NCBI GenBank assembly: GCA_004379165.1
Contig: NKXK01000020.1
Span: forward strand, 1-64,000
Direction: 5' to 3'
DNA: 64,000 nucleotides
From: Rhodocyclaceae bacterium
Lineage (GTDB): Bacteria; Pseudomonadota; Gammaproteobacteria; Burkholderiales; Rhodocyclaceae
The number at the start of each line of letters is the position of its first letter. The stretch's first letter is position 1. The notes below the pieces were generated by a model. The model was given only the letters and a program-made list of their open reading frames with translations. It searched no databases and was not told where the DNA came from. A program made the translations under genes and the position numbers. Positions 27,761-37,823 of the stretch are shown piece after piece.

Positions 27761-29118
27761 TGGCCAAAATCAAGTCGCAATACAGCTGTACCGAATGCGG
27801 TGCAGTCAGCCCGAAATGGCAGGGGCAATGCCCGGGCTGCAATGCCTGGAATACGCTGCTCGAAACGGTGGTCGAGAAAGCGAGCGGGCATCGGTTCGAG
27901 TCGCTGGCGCCAACAACGCGCCTGATCAAGATATCGGATATCGATACCCGCGAAGCGACGCGGATTCCCACCGGCATCGCCGAGTTCGACCGGGCGCTGG
28001 GCGGCGGACTGGTCGCCGGCGGGGTGGTGTTGATCGGCGGTGATCCCGGCATTGGCAAGAGCACACTGCTGTTGCAGGCGCTGTCTCATCTGGCGCAGGC
28101 ACACAAGGTGCTGTACGTCAGCGGTGAGGAGTCCGGCGAGCAGGTGGCATTGCGCGCCCGTCGGCTCGGGCTGGACACCGGTAATCTACCGCTGCTGGCG
28201 GAAATCAATCTCGAGCGCATCCTGGCGACGCTACAGGCCGAGCAGCCGCAAGTCGCGGTTATCGATTCGATCCAGACGCTGTGGTCCGACCAGTTGTCGA
28301 GTGCGCCCGGTTCGGTGGCTCAGGTGCGCGAATGTGCGGCTCAATTGACACGCCTCGCCAAGCAGGCCGGAATCACCGTCATCCTCGTCGGTCATGTCAC
28401 CAAGGAAGGCGCGCTGGCCGGGCCCCGCGTGCTCGAACACATCGTCGACAGCGTGCTTTACTTCGAGGGTGACACCCACTCCAGTTTCCGCCTGGTGCGG
28501 GCCATCAAGAACCGCTTCGGCGCGGTCAACGAACTGGGCGTGTTCGCCATGACCGAGACCGGCCTCAAGGGCGTCAGCAACCCGTCCGCCTTGTTCCTGT
28601 CGCAGCACGGACAGGACGTCGCCGGCTCCTGCGTGATGGTGACGCAGGAAGGCACGCGGCCGCTGCTGGTCGAAATCCAGGCGCTGGTCGATGCCGCCCA
28701 TGGCAATCCACGCCGGCTGACCGTCGGCCTCGACGCCCAGCGCCTCGCCATGCTGCTTGCCGTGCTGCACCGGCATGCCGGCATTGTCTGTTTTGATCAG
28801 GATGTCTTCGTCAACGCCGTCGGCGGCGTTCGCATCAGCGAGCCGGCGGCTGATCTGGCAGTGTTGCTTTCGATAACATCTTCACTTAAAAACAAGGCGT
28901 TGCCATCGAAACTTGTAGTCTTTGGTGAAGTTGGCCTTGCGGGCGAAATCCGTCCCGCACCGCGCGGGCAGGAGCGCCTGAAGGAAGCCGCCAAGTTGGG
29001 TTTCACCCGGGCACTGATCCCCGAGGCCAACCGGCCGCGACAACCGATTCCAGGCATGGGGGTGATTGCAGTGAAACGCGTTGAAGAAGCCGTCACCCGG
29101 CTGCGTGAGCTGGATTAA
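27760..29118 (+). CDS. radA: DNA repair protein RadA
   Basis: RadA is a DnaB-like branch-migration helicase in recombination. The 452-residue protein starts with the C4 zinc finger (CTECG, then CPGCNAW). It has Walker A GGDPGIGKST, the RadA-specific KNRFGAVNELGVF, and a C-terminal Lon-like domain with FGEVGLAGEIRPAPRGQERL. The length and order are typical. A core-only GCGGTCAAC near 28531 lacks the A-tracts of the dispersed motif. Confidence 0.97.
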   Translation: MAKIKSQYSCTECGAVSPKWQGQCPGCNAWNTLLETVVEKASGHRFESLAPTTRLIKISDIDTREATRIPTGIAEFDRALGGGLVAGGVVLIGGDPGIGKSTLLLQALSHLAQAHKVLYVSGEESGEQVALRARRLGLDTGNLPLLAEINLERILATLQAEQPQVAVIDSIQTLWSDQLSSAPGSVAQVRECAAQLTRLAKQAGITVILVGHVTKEGALAGPRVLEHIVDSVLYFEGDTHSSFRLVRAIKNRFGAVNELGVFAMTETGLKGVSNPSALFLSQHGQDVAGSCVMVTQEGTRPLLVEIQALVDAAHGNPRRLTVGLDAQRLAMLLAVLHRHAGIVCFDQDVFVNAVGGVRISEPAADLAVLLSITSSLKNKALPSKLVVFGEVGLAGEIRPAPRGQERLKEAAKLGFTRALIPEANRPRQPIPGMGVIAVKRVEEAVTRLRELD

Positions 29119-29123
29119 CTCGC

Positions 29124-31211
29124 ATGTTCAATCTCTCGCGCTACTTCCTGACCCTCAGTTTTGTGCTCGTCGTCCTTGCCGCAGGCGTGCTGGGGCCGCT
29201 CTACCGTAACCTCTCCCTGCAGCAACTGAATGAACTGGCCGAAGCGCGCAATCTGGCGATGGCGAGTGTATTCGACAACGCCTATCGCCAGAAGCTGAAC
29301 GACCTGCTGCTCGCTTCCAGCGGCCTGGCCGTAGCGCAATTGCGGCAGTCAGCCGGCGATTCCGGCCTGCAGCAGGCAAGCAGTCAGCTGTTTGCGGGCA
29401 GCGAGGTAATCAAGGTCAAGCTCTACAACCGCCTGGGGGTCACCGTTTTTTCGACCGAAGCGGCCCAGATAGGCGACATTCGGCTTGATAGCGGCGGCTT
29501 CAAGGCCGCGATGACCGGAGGGGTGTTCAGCGAACTGACGCATCGCGGCGAGAAGGCAGCCTTTGACCGGACGCTGCGTGAGGGCGACGTCTTCGCCACC
29601 TATCTGCCACTGCGCAGCCAGGACCAGACCGTCATCGGCGTCATCGAGATCGATCAGGACATCACACCACACCTGCGTCGCCTGAATATCAACCAGTGGT
29701 TGATGTTCGCCGGGGTCTTCGGGGCATTTGCGCTGCTGTATCTCGGTCAGTTCGTGGTCGTCCGCCGAGGGCAGGGAATCCTTGAGGAACAGGAAGGGCG
29801 GATCAAAGCCGCCTGCGAGACGCTTGAAATCCAGGTTGCGGCGCGCACCGACGAGTTGAAGCGGATCAATACCCGGCTCGAGGCCGAAGTCGGCGAGCGT
29901 CGGCAAGCCGAGAGCAAGCTAAACTATCTGGCCTACCACGACCCGCTGACCGGGCTGGCCAACCGTCGCTACTTCATCGAGCGCCTGCAGGAAACCATGG
30001 GCGAGACCTCCCGCCGGGATCAGCGCTTGGCGGTATTGTTCATCGATCTCGATCAGTTTGCACAGGTCAACGACACGCTGGGTCATGCCGTCGGCGATGA
30101 ATTGCTCGTTGCCGTTGCCGCAAGGTTGTCCGAGCACGTTCGCCTGATCGACATGCTGGCAAGGCTAGGCGGCGATGAATTCATCTGCCTGATGGAGGCC
30201 TTGCGCGACGAGGAGGATGTTGCCGTTCTGGCAGGTGAAATCATCGGTGCCTTCGAATCGCCATTTCAGATCGGCGAGCACGAACTCTTCCTCAGCGCGT
30301 CGGTAGGTATCGCGCTTTTCCCCGGTGATGGCGAGAGTGTTGTCGATCTGATGCGCAATGCCGATACGGCAATGTACCGAGCCAAGGCCGCCGGTCGCGG
30401 GCAGTTCTGTTTTTACTCGCCGGAGATGACCGCCACGGCGCGGGAACGGGCGCGGATGGAAAATCTGCTGCGCCGGGCGCTCGGTCAGGGCGAATTGGCG
30501 GTGCATTTGCAGCCGCAGGTGCGGGCGTCGGATGGCCAGCTGGTAGGTGCCGAAGCACTGGTGCGCTGGCAAAGCCCGGAGTTGGGGCAGGTGCCGCCGG
30601 TGCGTTTCATCCCGCTGGCCGAGGAAACCGGCCTGATCATCCCGCTGGGCGAATGGGTGCTGCGCGAAAGTTGCCTGCAGGTCATGCAGTGGCAACTCGC
30701 CGATTACATACTGCCGATGCTTTCGGTCAATGTGTCTGTTCGCCAGTTGCAGCATCCGGGCTTTGTCACCAGATTAAGCGCCATTCTCACGGAGACTGGC
30801 CTGCCGCCGCAGCGCCTGAAGCTGGAACTGACCGAGTCGGTGGTCATGGGGGTTGAAGGCGGCGAGGACATTCTCGAACGTTTGCGCGATCTGGGTATCC
30901 AACTGGCCATCGACGATTTCGGTACCGGCTATTCCTCGCTCAGCTACCTCAAGATGCTCCCCGTCCAGCAATTGAAGATCGACCGCAGTTTCGTCATCGG
31001 TATCGGACAAAATACCGGTGACGAAGCAATCATCCGTACCGTCATTGAACTCGCCGAGCGACTGGGTTTCGAGGTCGTTGCCGAGGGCGTCGAAACCGAG
31101 GCGCAGGCAGCTTTCCTAGCCGGTCTCGGCTGTTACTGCCTGCAGGGCTACCTGCACGGAAAGGCTGTGCCGCCCGAAGATTTCCGTAACCGCTGGCTGC
31201 GGCCGTCGTGA
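29124..31211 (+). CDS. Membrane GGDEF-EAL c-di-GMP enzyme
   Basis: The 695-residue protein has TM1 at about 8-26, a periplasmic region to about 190, TM2 at about 191-212, then a coiled-coil stretch (ARTDELKRINTRLEAEVGER). The GGDEF domain has the intact motif ARLGGDEF near 348 with RLID as an upstream inhibitory site. The EAL domain is intact: GAEALVRW near 475, KLELTES, IDDFGTGYSS, AEGVET. It can be bifunctional. It starts 5 bp after radA and its stop overlaps the GTG start of the permease gene. Confidence 0.93.
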   Translation: MFNLSRYFLTLSFVLVVLAAGVLGPLYRNLSLQQLNELAEARNLAMASVFDNAYRQKLNDLLLASSGLAVAQLRQSAGDSGLQQASSQLFAGSEVIKVKLYNRLGVTVFSTEAAQIGDIRLDSGGFKAAMTGGVFSELTHRGEKAAFDRTLREGDVFATYLPLRSQDQTVIGVIEIDQDITPHLRRLNINQWLMFAGVFGAFALLYLGQFVVVRRGQGILEEQEGRIKAACETLEIQVAARTDELKRINTRLEAEVGERRQAESKLNYLAYHDPLTGLANRRYFIERLQETMGETSRRDQRLAVLFIDLDQFAQVNDTLGHAVGDELLVAVAARLSEHVRLIDMLARLGGDEFICLMEALRDEEDVAVLAGEIIGAFESPFQIGEHELFLSASVGIALFPGDGESVVDLMRNADTAMYRAKAAGRGQFCFYSPEMTATARERARMENLLRRALGQGELAVHLQPQVRASDGQLVGAEALVRWQSPELGQVPPVRFIPLAEETGLIIPLGEWVLRESCLQVMQWQLADYILPMLSVNVSVRQLQHPGFVTRLSAILTETGLPPQRLKLELTESVVMGVEGGEDILERLRDLGIQLAIDDFGTGYSSLSYLKMLPVQQLKIDRSFVIGIGQNTGDEAIIRTVIELAERLGFEVVAEGVETEAQAAFLAGLGCYCLQGYLHGKAVPPEDFRNRWLRPS

Positions 31212-33688
31212 TTTCGCTGGCCTGGCGCCTGTTCCGGCGCGAAATCCGCTCCGGTGAATTGCGTCTGTTGTTCGCCGCACTGGCCATTGCCGTCGCCGCG
31301 GTCACCACCGTCGGCTTCTTCACCGAGCGGATCGGGCTGGCGCTGACCCGCGAAGCCCAGCAGCTGATCGGCGGCGATCTGGTACTGGTTTCGGATCATG
31401 CCTTGCCGGCGGCCTATACCGCCGAGGCCGCCCGTCGCGGCCTGCAGCAGGCGGAAACCTTTGTCTTCCCGAGCATGGTGCTCACCGGCGGCCGGCCACA
31501 ACTGGTCGACGTCAAGGCCGTGTCATCAAATTACCCCTTGCGCGGTCAACTCGGATTTTCATCAAAAATCGGCATGCCGACGACGGGCGTCAGCCATGGC
31601 CCGGCCCGCGGCGAAGTCTGGGTCGATGAACGGCTGGCCGGCGCCCTGCAAAACAGCGCAACGCTGCAACTCGGCGGTCAGACCTTCGCTGTGGCGGCAA
31701 CGCTGACGCAGGAACCGGATCGCGGCATCAATTTCTTCAGCCTCGCACCACGCCTGATGATGCACGCCGACGATCTCGCCGCCACCGGCTTGCTGCAATT
31801 TGGCTCGCGGGTAAGCTATCGGCTGTTGCTGGCTGGCTCCTCTGCTGACATCGCGTCCTTTCGTGACTGGCTTACTCTACGGCTGGCACGCGGCGAACGC
31901 CTTGAAGATGCGCGTAATGCCCGTCCGGAAATCCGCAATGCACTCGACCGAGCCGAGCGTTTCCTCGGGCTGGCTGCCTTGCTGTCGGTGGTGCTGGCCG
32001 CTGCGGCGGTGGTGATGGCCAGTCGCCGCTATCTGCAGCGCCATCTCGATACCTGTGCGCTGATGCGCTGCTTCGGGCTCAGCCAACAGCGTCTGCTTGC
32101 AGTCCATGCCTTGCAATTTGGATGGCTGGCGCTGAGCGCTACCCTGGTCGGGTCCCTGGCTGGTTTCGCTGCGCACCATGTCCTGATTGGCGCACTTGGG
32201 CGCCTGCTGGCAGTCTCCTTGCCGCCGACCCAGGGGCTGCCGGTCATCCACGGCCTGGCGGTCGCCTTTGTGTTGCTCTTCGGCTTCGCGCTGCCACCGC
32301 TGCTACAACTGGCGCGCGTGCCCACCTTGCGGGTCTTACGCCGTGATCTCGGTGCAGCCAGCGGTTCGCAGCGTCTGGCTTTCGTCATCGGCTTCAGCCT
32401 GCTGGCGGCACTGATTGTCGTCGTTGCCGGCGATATCCGGCTCGGGTTGATCGCGGCCGGTGGTTTTTTCGTGGCACTGCTGGTTTTTTGGGGGCTGGCG
32501 CGCGGTGCCGTTGCGCTGCTCGGTGCTGTTCGAGGTGGAACCGGCGCGGGTTGGCGACAGGGGCTGGCGAGCCTGCGGCGCCATGGCGCTGCCAACGCGC
32601 TGCAAGTGGCGGCGCTGGCCGTCGGGCTGATGGCGATGCTATTGCTGACAGTCATTCGCGGCGAGTTGCTCGGTGCCTGGCAACAGGCCTTGCCGGTGAA
32701 CGCGCCGAACCGTTTCATCATCAACATCCAGCCGGAACAGCGGGCGGGTGTCGGGGAACTGCTGGCGTCGGCCGGCATCGACGCTGAACTGCTGCCGATG
32801 ATCCGAGCACGCCTGACGCGGATTGGCGATCGCCCGGTCCGCGCCGCCGATTATCCCGATGACGAACGCGCCCAGCGGCTGGTGGAACGGGAGTTCAATC
32901 TATCATGGCATGCCGACTTGCCGGCTGGCAACGTCGTCGCCGCCGGCCGCTGGTTTCTGCCAGAAGATGCGGGGCGGGGGCTGGCCTCGGTCGAGGCCGG
33001 ACTGGCAGCGACTTTGGGCATCGGTGTCGGCGAAACGCTGACTTTCAATGTTGCTGGCATTGAAAAACAGGTTCGGGTCAGTAACCTGCGCCGGCTGTCG
33101 TGGGATTCGATGCGGGTCAATTTCTTCGTCATGACGCCGCCGGGCGTCATTGAAGATGCACCGGCCAGCTATATCACCAGCTTTTACCTGCCCCCAGCTG
33201 CCGCAAGCCTGCCCGAGCAGTTGCTGAACCGTTATCCCAACCTGACGCTGATTGATCTGGCCGGCATCCTGGCGCAGTTTCAGAATGTGCTGACACAAGT
33301 CGCTGCGGCAGTCCAGTTCGTATTCGTCTTCACGCTGCTGGCTGGTGGCGTCGTCCTCTACGCGGCGTTGCTCTCGGCCTTCGATGCCCGCCGCCACGAG
33401 CTTGCTGTCATGCGGGCGCTCGGTGCCAGCCGGCGGCAACTGCAATCAGCGCTTTTGCTTGAACTGGGTCTGCTTGGCGCGCTTGCAGGTCTGATCGCCA
33501 GCCTGGGCGCCGGTGCTCTCGGCGAAATCATCGCCCGCCAGGCCTTTCAGATGTCGCTCCAGCATTCGCCCGTCACCATCCTCCTGGCAGTCGGTTGCGG
33601 CGCGGCGCTTACCTTGCTGGTCGGCGGCTTTGCCGTCCGGCGCCTGTTGGCCAGTTCGCCGCTGCTGGCGCTGCGGGCTGTCTCTTGA
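31208..33688 (+). CDS. FtsX-like ABC transporter permease (YbbP type)
   Basis: The 826-residue protein starts at GTG (GTGA overlap with the upstream gene): ISLAWRLFRREIRSGELR is the usual YbbP-like N-terminus. It has a first TM, a large periplasmic domain, several central TMs, a second periplasmic domain, and the C-terminal FtsX core with FVFTLLAGGVVLYAALLSA and VMRALGASRRQ. Such permeases normally pair with a YbbA-type ATPase, which is not in the window. One dispersed motif copy lies in the coding region. Its 3' end abuts a broken convergent STAS gene. Confidence 0.9.
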   Translation: MISLAWRLFRREIRSGELRLLFAALAIAVAAVTTVGFFTERIGLALTREAQQLIGGDLVLVSDHALPAAYTAEAARRGLQQAETFVFPSMVLTGGRPQLVDVKAVSSNYPLRGQLGFSSKIGMPTTGVSHGPARGEVWVDERLAGALQNSATLQLGGQTFAVAATLTQEPDRGINFFSLAPRLMMHADDLAATGLLQFGSRVSYRLLLAGSSADIASFRDWLTLRLARGERLEDARNARPEIRNALDRAERFLGLAALLSVVLAAAAVVMASRRYLQRHLDTCALMRCFGLSQQRLLAVHALQFGWLALSATLVGSLAGFAAHHVLIGALGRLLAVSLPPTQGLPVIHGLAVAFVLLFGFALPPLLQLARVPTLRVLRRDLGAASGSQRLAFVIGFSLLAALIVVVAGDIRLGLIAAGGFFVALLVFWGLARGAVALLGAVRGGTGAGWRQGLASLRRHGAANALQVAALAVGLMAMLLLTVIRGELLGAWQQALPVNAPNRFIINIQPEQRAGVGELLASAGIDAELLPMIRARLTRIGDRPVRAADYPDDERAQRLVEREFNLSWHADLPAGNVVAAGRWFLPEDAGRGLASVEAGLAATLGIGVGETLTFNVAGIEKQVRVSNLRRLSWDSMRVNFFVMTPPGVIEDAPASYITSFYLPPAAASLPEQLLNRYPNLTLIDLAGILAQFQNVLTQVAAAVQFVFVFTLLAGGVVLYAALLSAFDARRHELAVMRALGASRRQLQSALLLELGLLGALAGLIASLGAGALGEIIARQAFQMSLQHSPVTILLAVGCGAALTLLVGGFAVRRLLASSPLLALRAVS
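31540..31573 (+). repeat. Dispersed GCGGTCAAC/A-tract motif, copy 7
   Basis: The core GCGCGGTCAAC is followed by GGATTTTC and CAAAAATCGG. It lies inside the FtsX-like permease gene. Confidence 0.75.
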
Positions 33689-33750
33689 TTCGCTGGATGC
33701 CTTTCGACACCAATTCGTAGATCCGCAAGCCGGCGCTGCTGATGTACTTA

Positions 33751-34851
33751 CTAACTTTTCCATAAATAATGTCAGATAGCGGCATATTGGCACTCGGGCT
33801 GGCGAAAGAAGGATTTCACCAGCTCCGGCAATTTCTGGATTCGGCGCAGAGCGCCGAGCGCCAGCCGCTTCATCTCGTCTTTGGACTGCACGAGTTGTCG
33901 AGCAACATTTCGTTTTACGTGTGCCCAGACTTGTTCGTCAGGATTCAGATGGGGCGAATAAGGCGGCAGGTAGAACAGCTTGAGCATGCCGTTCTGGGCT
34001 TCGACGAAGGTCTTGATCAGCTTCGCCTTGTGAATCGGATGGCCATCGACGATCAGGAACACCGGCTTGGTGGCCCCGATCAGCAAACGTTTGAGGAATT
34101 CCCGAAAGACCTCGGCGTTGACCGAACCGTCGTGCAGCATGAAACGGAATTCGCCTTGCGGACTGACTGCCGAGATCATGTTCATGGAGAAGCGGCGTCC
34201 TGTCACTTCCACCACCGGAGTTTCGCCCACCGGTGCCCAGGTCGTCCCCGTGTGGTAGTCGGAACGGATGCCCGATTCGTCGGCAAAGTAGATCGTCGCC
34301 CCTGCGGCTTTGGCTTCAGCACGAATTGCCGGGTAGATTTCTGCTTCCCAGGCGCGCACCAGGGTCGCATCCTGTTGCCATGCCTGATACAGCGGCTTCT
34401 GAGCCGAGAAGCCCAACAGCTTCATGATCCTGCTGACCGAGGCCAGCGAGAGCTTCTTGCCGAATTCACGCTCAATCAGGGCAGCGATCAGCGACAGGGT
34501 CCACAAGCCAAAGACAAACTTGAATTGCAGCGGCGTATGGTCTTTCACCGCTTGGGCCAGCCAGCGCATTTCTTCCGCACTCACCTTCGGCGGGCGCCCC
34601 GGAATCGGCTTGGACAACAGCGCATTTTGACCGCCGTTGGCAAAGTCCGCCAGCCAGCGGAAGACGCTGCGTACATTCACGCCATAGGCAGCGGCAACAC
34701 TATTCACGTCCTGACCCTCACGGATGGCCTTGATTGCTTGTTGCCGCATCACCGGCAACGCTGCTCGGCCATGTGTGCGGCCGTCCGTCGTTCTCTTGCA
34801 TTTCATAGGCATATTTTATCATGTTTATAACAATGCTTTCTGAAAGGTTAG
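33751..34851. mobile_element. IS630-family insertion sequence, apparently intact
   Basis: The ends are short inverted repeats: the left begins CTAACTTTTC and the right, read inward, begins CTAACCTTTC. TA lies outside both ends (33749-33750, 34852-34853), the target normally duplicated by IS630/Tc1-type elements. Removing the element and one TA rejoins a continuous STAS reading frame, which independently fixes these boundaries. Confidence 0.9.
33772..34812 (-). CDS. IS630-family transposase
   Basis: The 346-residue transposase is full length. Its N-terminal helix-turn-helix has SVAAAYGVNVRSVFRWLAD, then GRPPKV and the winged region. DDE residues are Asp in IYFADESGIRSD, Asp in FLIVDGHPIHKA, and Glu in PPYSPHLNPDEQVW. 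No stops or frameshifts are seen. Confidence 0.94.
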   Translation of the reverse strand: MPMKCKRTTDGRTHGRAALPVMRQQAIKAIREGQDVNSVAAAYGVNVRSVFRWLADFANGGQNALLSKPIPGRPPKVSAEEMRWLAQAVKDHTPLQFKFVFGLWTLSLIAALIEREFGKKLSLASVSRIMKLLGFSAQKPLYQAWQQDATLVRAWEAEIYPAIRAEAKAAGATIYFADESGIRSDYHTGTTWAPVGETPVVEVTGRRFSMNMISAVSPQGEFRFMLHDGSVNAEVFREFLKRLLIGATKPVFLIVDGHPIHKAKLIKTFVEAQNGMLKLFYLPPYSPHLNPDEQVWAHVKRNVARQLVQSKDEMKRLALGALRRIQKLPELVKSFFRQPECQYAAI

Positions 34852-35084
34852 TAACCGCTGAAAAAGCGAGTAGCAGCGGAGAGCGCCCCACGCTGCCCGC
34901 TGCCATGAGCGGTTGCAAAGATTTTTCGAACGCTTCGCTGCTCGTGTGGTCTATCCGCCCGCTGACCGAGGCAACGACTACGCCGGACTGTTCTCGGGTA
35001 GGTAGATTCTTGATCTCCTGAATTTGGCCAAATTCTGAAATTTGAGTATGCCATGCCTCCTCGGCTGCTCGGGTAAAATAACCT

Positions 35085-37331
35085 ATGGATACGACTCTCG
35101 CAAAACCTCGCCCGATCTTCGCCTATCGCAAATTCTGGGCACACCGCTTTGGCCCCGCGCCTTTCCTGCCGATGTCGCGCGCCGAAATGGAGGCTTTGGG
35201 CTGGGATAGTTGCGACGTCATTCTGGTTACGGGCGATGCCTATATCGATCACCCCAGCTTTGGCATGGCGCTGATTGGTCGCCTGCTCGAGGTTCAGGGC
35301 TTCCGAGTTGGCATCATTAGTCAGCCGGACTGGAACTCGGCGGCCGATTTCCGCAAACTGGGCAAGCCCAACCTGTTCTTCGGCGTTACCGCCGGCAACA
35401 TGGATTCGATGGTCAATCGCTACACCTCGGACCGCAAACCGCGCTCGGACGATGCCTACACGCCGAACGCCGAGGCCAACCGGCGCCCGGACCGCGCCGT
35501 CACGGTCTATGCGCAGCGTTGTCGAGAGGCTTTTCCCGGCAGCAATGTCGTCATCGGCTCGATCGAGGCCAGCCTGCGCCGCATCGCGCATTATGACTAC
35601 TGGTCGGACAAGGTGCGCCGTTCGGTCTTGCCGGACTCCAAGGCCGATCTGCTGCTATTCGGCAACGCCGAGCGGGCTATCGTTGAACTGGCGCATCGCC
35701 TGGCGCGCGGCGAGCCGATCGCACAGATCCGCGATCTTCGCGGCACCGCGTTCATGGCGCCGCGTGGCTGGTTGCCGGGCGACGATTGGGCGGAGATGGA
35801 TTCGACCGAGGTTGATACACCGGGAGCGCTGGTCAAGCATGCTGACCCGTATGCGATGACGACACCCGGATTCGGGCAGAATTCCGAGTCGACCGTAACA
35901 GGCAGTTGTTCGGCAGCGACTGTGGAGGCGCCGATCCGTATTGTCTCGCGTAGCGAGCGGCTTGCGGCACGCCGCGAGCGCCGCGCGCATACGGTCGTCC
36001 GATTGCCAGCCTACGAGCAGGTCAAGGACGATCCAGTGCTTTACGCCCACGCTTCGCGCACTTTCCACCTCGAATCAAACCCGGGCAATGCGCGGGCGCT
36101 AGTGCAAGCGCACGGCGAACGCGATGTCTGGCTGAATCCACCGCCGGTGCCGCTGGAAACCGAGGAACTCGACGGCGTCTATGAACTGCCGTACGCCCGC
36201 CGGCCGCACCCGAGCTATGGTGAGTCCAAGATTCCGGCCTGGGAGATGATTCGCTTCTCGGTCAACATCATGCGCGGCTGCTTTGGCGGCTGTACTTTCT
36301 GCTCGATCACCGAGCACGAGGGCCGCATCATCCAGAGCCGTTCCGAGGATTCGGTCATCCGCGAAATCGAGGAGATGCGCGACAAGACGCCGGGCTTTAC
36401 GGGCATCGTCTCCGACCTCGGCGGACCGACGGCCAACATGTACCACCTCAAGTGCAAGGACGAGAAAATCGAGTCTGCCTGCCGCCGCCTTTCCTGCGTT
36501 TATCCGGACATTTGCGAGAATCTCGGCACCGATCATTCGAAGCTGATTTCCCTGTACCGTAAGGCGCGAACGCTCAAGGGCGTCAAGAAGGTGCTGATCG
36601 GTTCCGGTTTGCGCTACGACCTCGCGGTCCGCTCGCCGGAATACATCAAGGAACTGGTAACACACCACGTCGGCGGATATCTGAAAATCGCCCCGGAGCA
36701 CACCGAGCAGGGCCCGCTGTCGAAGATGATGAAGCCGGGCATGGGCGCCTACGACCGCTTCAAGCAGCTTTTCGACCGCTTCTCGCGCGAGGCCGGCAAG
36801 GAGCAGTACCTCATCCCGTACTTCATCGCGGCGCATCCGGGCACCGAAGACGAGGACATGCTCAACCTGGCGCTGTGGCTGAAGAAAAACAATTTCCGCC
36901 TCGATCAGGTGCAGACCTTCCTGCCGACGCCAATGGCGCTGGCAACGACGATGTACCACAGCGAGCGTAACCCGCTGAAAAAACTGCACCGAGAAGGCGG
37001 CGAGATCATCGGCACCGTGCGTAACGCCCGCCAACGCAAACTGCACAAGGCTTTCCTGCGTTATCACGATCCGGCCAACTGGCCGCTGCTACGCGAGGCG
37101 CTGAAGGAGATGGGGCGTGCCGACCTGATCGGCAATGGCAAGAAGCAGTTGATTCCGGCCTGGCAACCTGCCGGAACCGCCACCCACGGTCAACCCGGAA
37201 ATCCGGCCCGTTCCACAACGGGCAAGTCCTTCGTCAAAACGTCAGTCAGGACGCCTGAACGACATGTTCCCAGCGGAAAGCGATCTGGCGGTTCGCCTTC
37301 AGGTGGGCGAGGAACTCGCCGGCCGAGTTGA
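35085..37331 (+). CDS. YgiQ-family radical SAM protein
   Basis: The 748-residue protein has the N-terminal YgiQ region ([15 protein letters not shown], later [18 protein letters not shown]), a central radical SAM domain with cluster motif CFGGCTFC near residue 401, and the DUF3362-like C-terminus ([18 protein letters not shown]). The tail is basic and low-complexity. The function of the family is unknown. A degraded dispersed-motif copy lies near the 3' end, which overlaps the minus-strand GGDEF-like remnant. Confidence 0.93.
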   Translation: MDTTLAKPRPIFAYRKFWAHRFGPAPFLPMSRAEMEALGWDSCDVILVTGDAYIDHPSFGMALIGRLLEVQGFRVGIISQPDWNSAADFRKLGKPNLFFGVTAGNMDSMVNRYTSDRKPRSDDAYTPNAEANRRPDRAVTVYAQRCREAFPGSNVVIGSIEASLRRIAHYDYWSDKVRRSVLPDSKADLLLFGNAERAIVELAHRLARGEPIAQIRDLRGTAFMAPRGWLPGDDWAEMDSTEVDTPGALVKHADPYAMTTPGFGQNSESTVTGSCSAATVEAPIRIVSRSERLAARRERRAHTVVRLPAYEQVKDDPVLYAHASRTFHLESNPGNARALVQAHGERDVWLNPPPVPLETEELDGVYELPYARRPHPSYGESKIPAWEMIRFSVNIMRGCFGGCTFCSITEHEGRIIQSRSEDSVIREIEEMRDKTPGFTGIVSDLGGPTANMYHLKCKDEKIESACRRLSCVYPDICENLGTDHSKLISLYRKARTLKGVKKVLIGSGLRYDLAVRSPEYIKELVTHHVGGYLKIAPEHTEQGPLSKMMKPGMGAYDRFKQLFDRFSREAGKEQYLIPYFIAAHPGTEDEDMLNLALWLKKNNFRLDQVQTFLPTPMALATTMYHSERNPLKKLHREGGEIIGTVRNARQRKLHKAFLRYHDPANWPLLREALKEMGRADLIGNGKKQLIPAWQPAGTATHGQPGNPARSTTGKSFVKTSVRTPERHVPSGKRSGGSPSGGRGTRRPS
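37185..37215 (+). repeat. Dispersed motif, weak copy 8
   Basis: The core ACGGTCAAC is followed by CCGGAAATCC; the second A-tract is absent. It lies near the 3' end of the YgiQ-like gene. Confidence 0.45.
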
Positions 37332-37724
37332 AGGCCATGTTCTGCATGATTTCCGGGTCGGGCATCGAAAACACTGCGACATCGCGGTCAACGATGTCCA
37401 GACGGGTATCCGATGCCATTTCGACCAGTTGCGTCACTTTCTGGGCGACGGTTTCGGGCGAAGTGTAGGGCACCAAAATCCAGAAATCGGTACCGTCGCG
37501 CGCCATCAGGTCGGTCTTGGGTAGGATTGGCGCAGCATTGCCGGTAGATCGGACAGCATTTTCGTTGCATCGCGTGCGCCATACGCCTGACCCAGTTGCC
37601 GCTTGTTGTGGAAGCAGACATGCATCAGCCCGAAGTGCAGGGCATTCGGGTGGCGCTCATGCAGGGCCTTCAGCCACTCCAGCGTGATCATGAAACGTTC
37701 GAGTGCGGCAATGTCTTATCGCAT
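37246..37724 (-). pseudogene. Decayed GGDEF-like (degenerate diguanylate cyclase) gene
   Basis: Two minus-strand frames together give one plausible protein. The first (37724 to about 37520) reads MR-stop-DIAALERF, then MITLEWLKALHERHP and CFHNKRQLGQAYGARDATKM. The second (about 37520 to 37246) continues TDLMARDGTDFWILVPYTSPE and onward, with ARDGTDF in the place of xRxGGDEF. The lesions are a TAA at 37716-37718, directly after a candidate ATG-CGA, and a single-base frameshift near 37519-37523. Initiation at ATG 37691 would avoid the first lesion but not the second. The last 86 bp overlap the 3' end of the YgiQ gene. The GGDEF assignment is inferred from pattern only. Confidence 0.6.
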
Positions 37725-37823
37725 GTCAGGCAGATCCACGTGGCGGGCCGGCCCCCAGTTGGCGCAATCTTGCACCGAGCGGGCAGATTCGGCAAGCCGG
37801 CGCCACTCCGGTAAAATCCCGGC

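Larger units (their letters stand above)
33690..35014 (-). pseudogene. STAS-domain (anti-sigma factor antagonist-like) gene split by IS630
   Basis: On the minus strand, 35014 down to 34853 reads IKNLPTREQSGVVVASVSG, RIDHTSSEAFEKSLQPLM, then LLLAFSAV. On the other side of the IS, 33749 downward reads KYISSAGLRIYELVSKG. Joined at the TA, they give FSAVKYISSAGLR, the core STAS signature around the phosphorylatable serine. STAS proteins act in partner-switching regulation. No good start codon is visible upstream in this frame, and after the SAGLR region the frame runs on to a stop at 33609 inside the permease gene, so the 3' end may have been truncated already. The IS inactivates it. Confidence 0.8.

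Noticed and set aside
28525-28545. GCGGTCAAC core inside radA
   Set aside because: It has no A-tracts downstream, so it was not counted as a full copy of the dispersed motif.
37380-37395. GCGGTCAAC core inside the decayed GGDEF-like gene
   Set aside because: It has core only, without the phased A-tracts.
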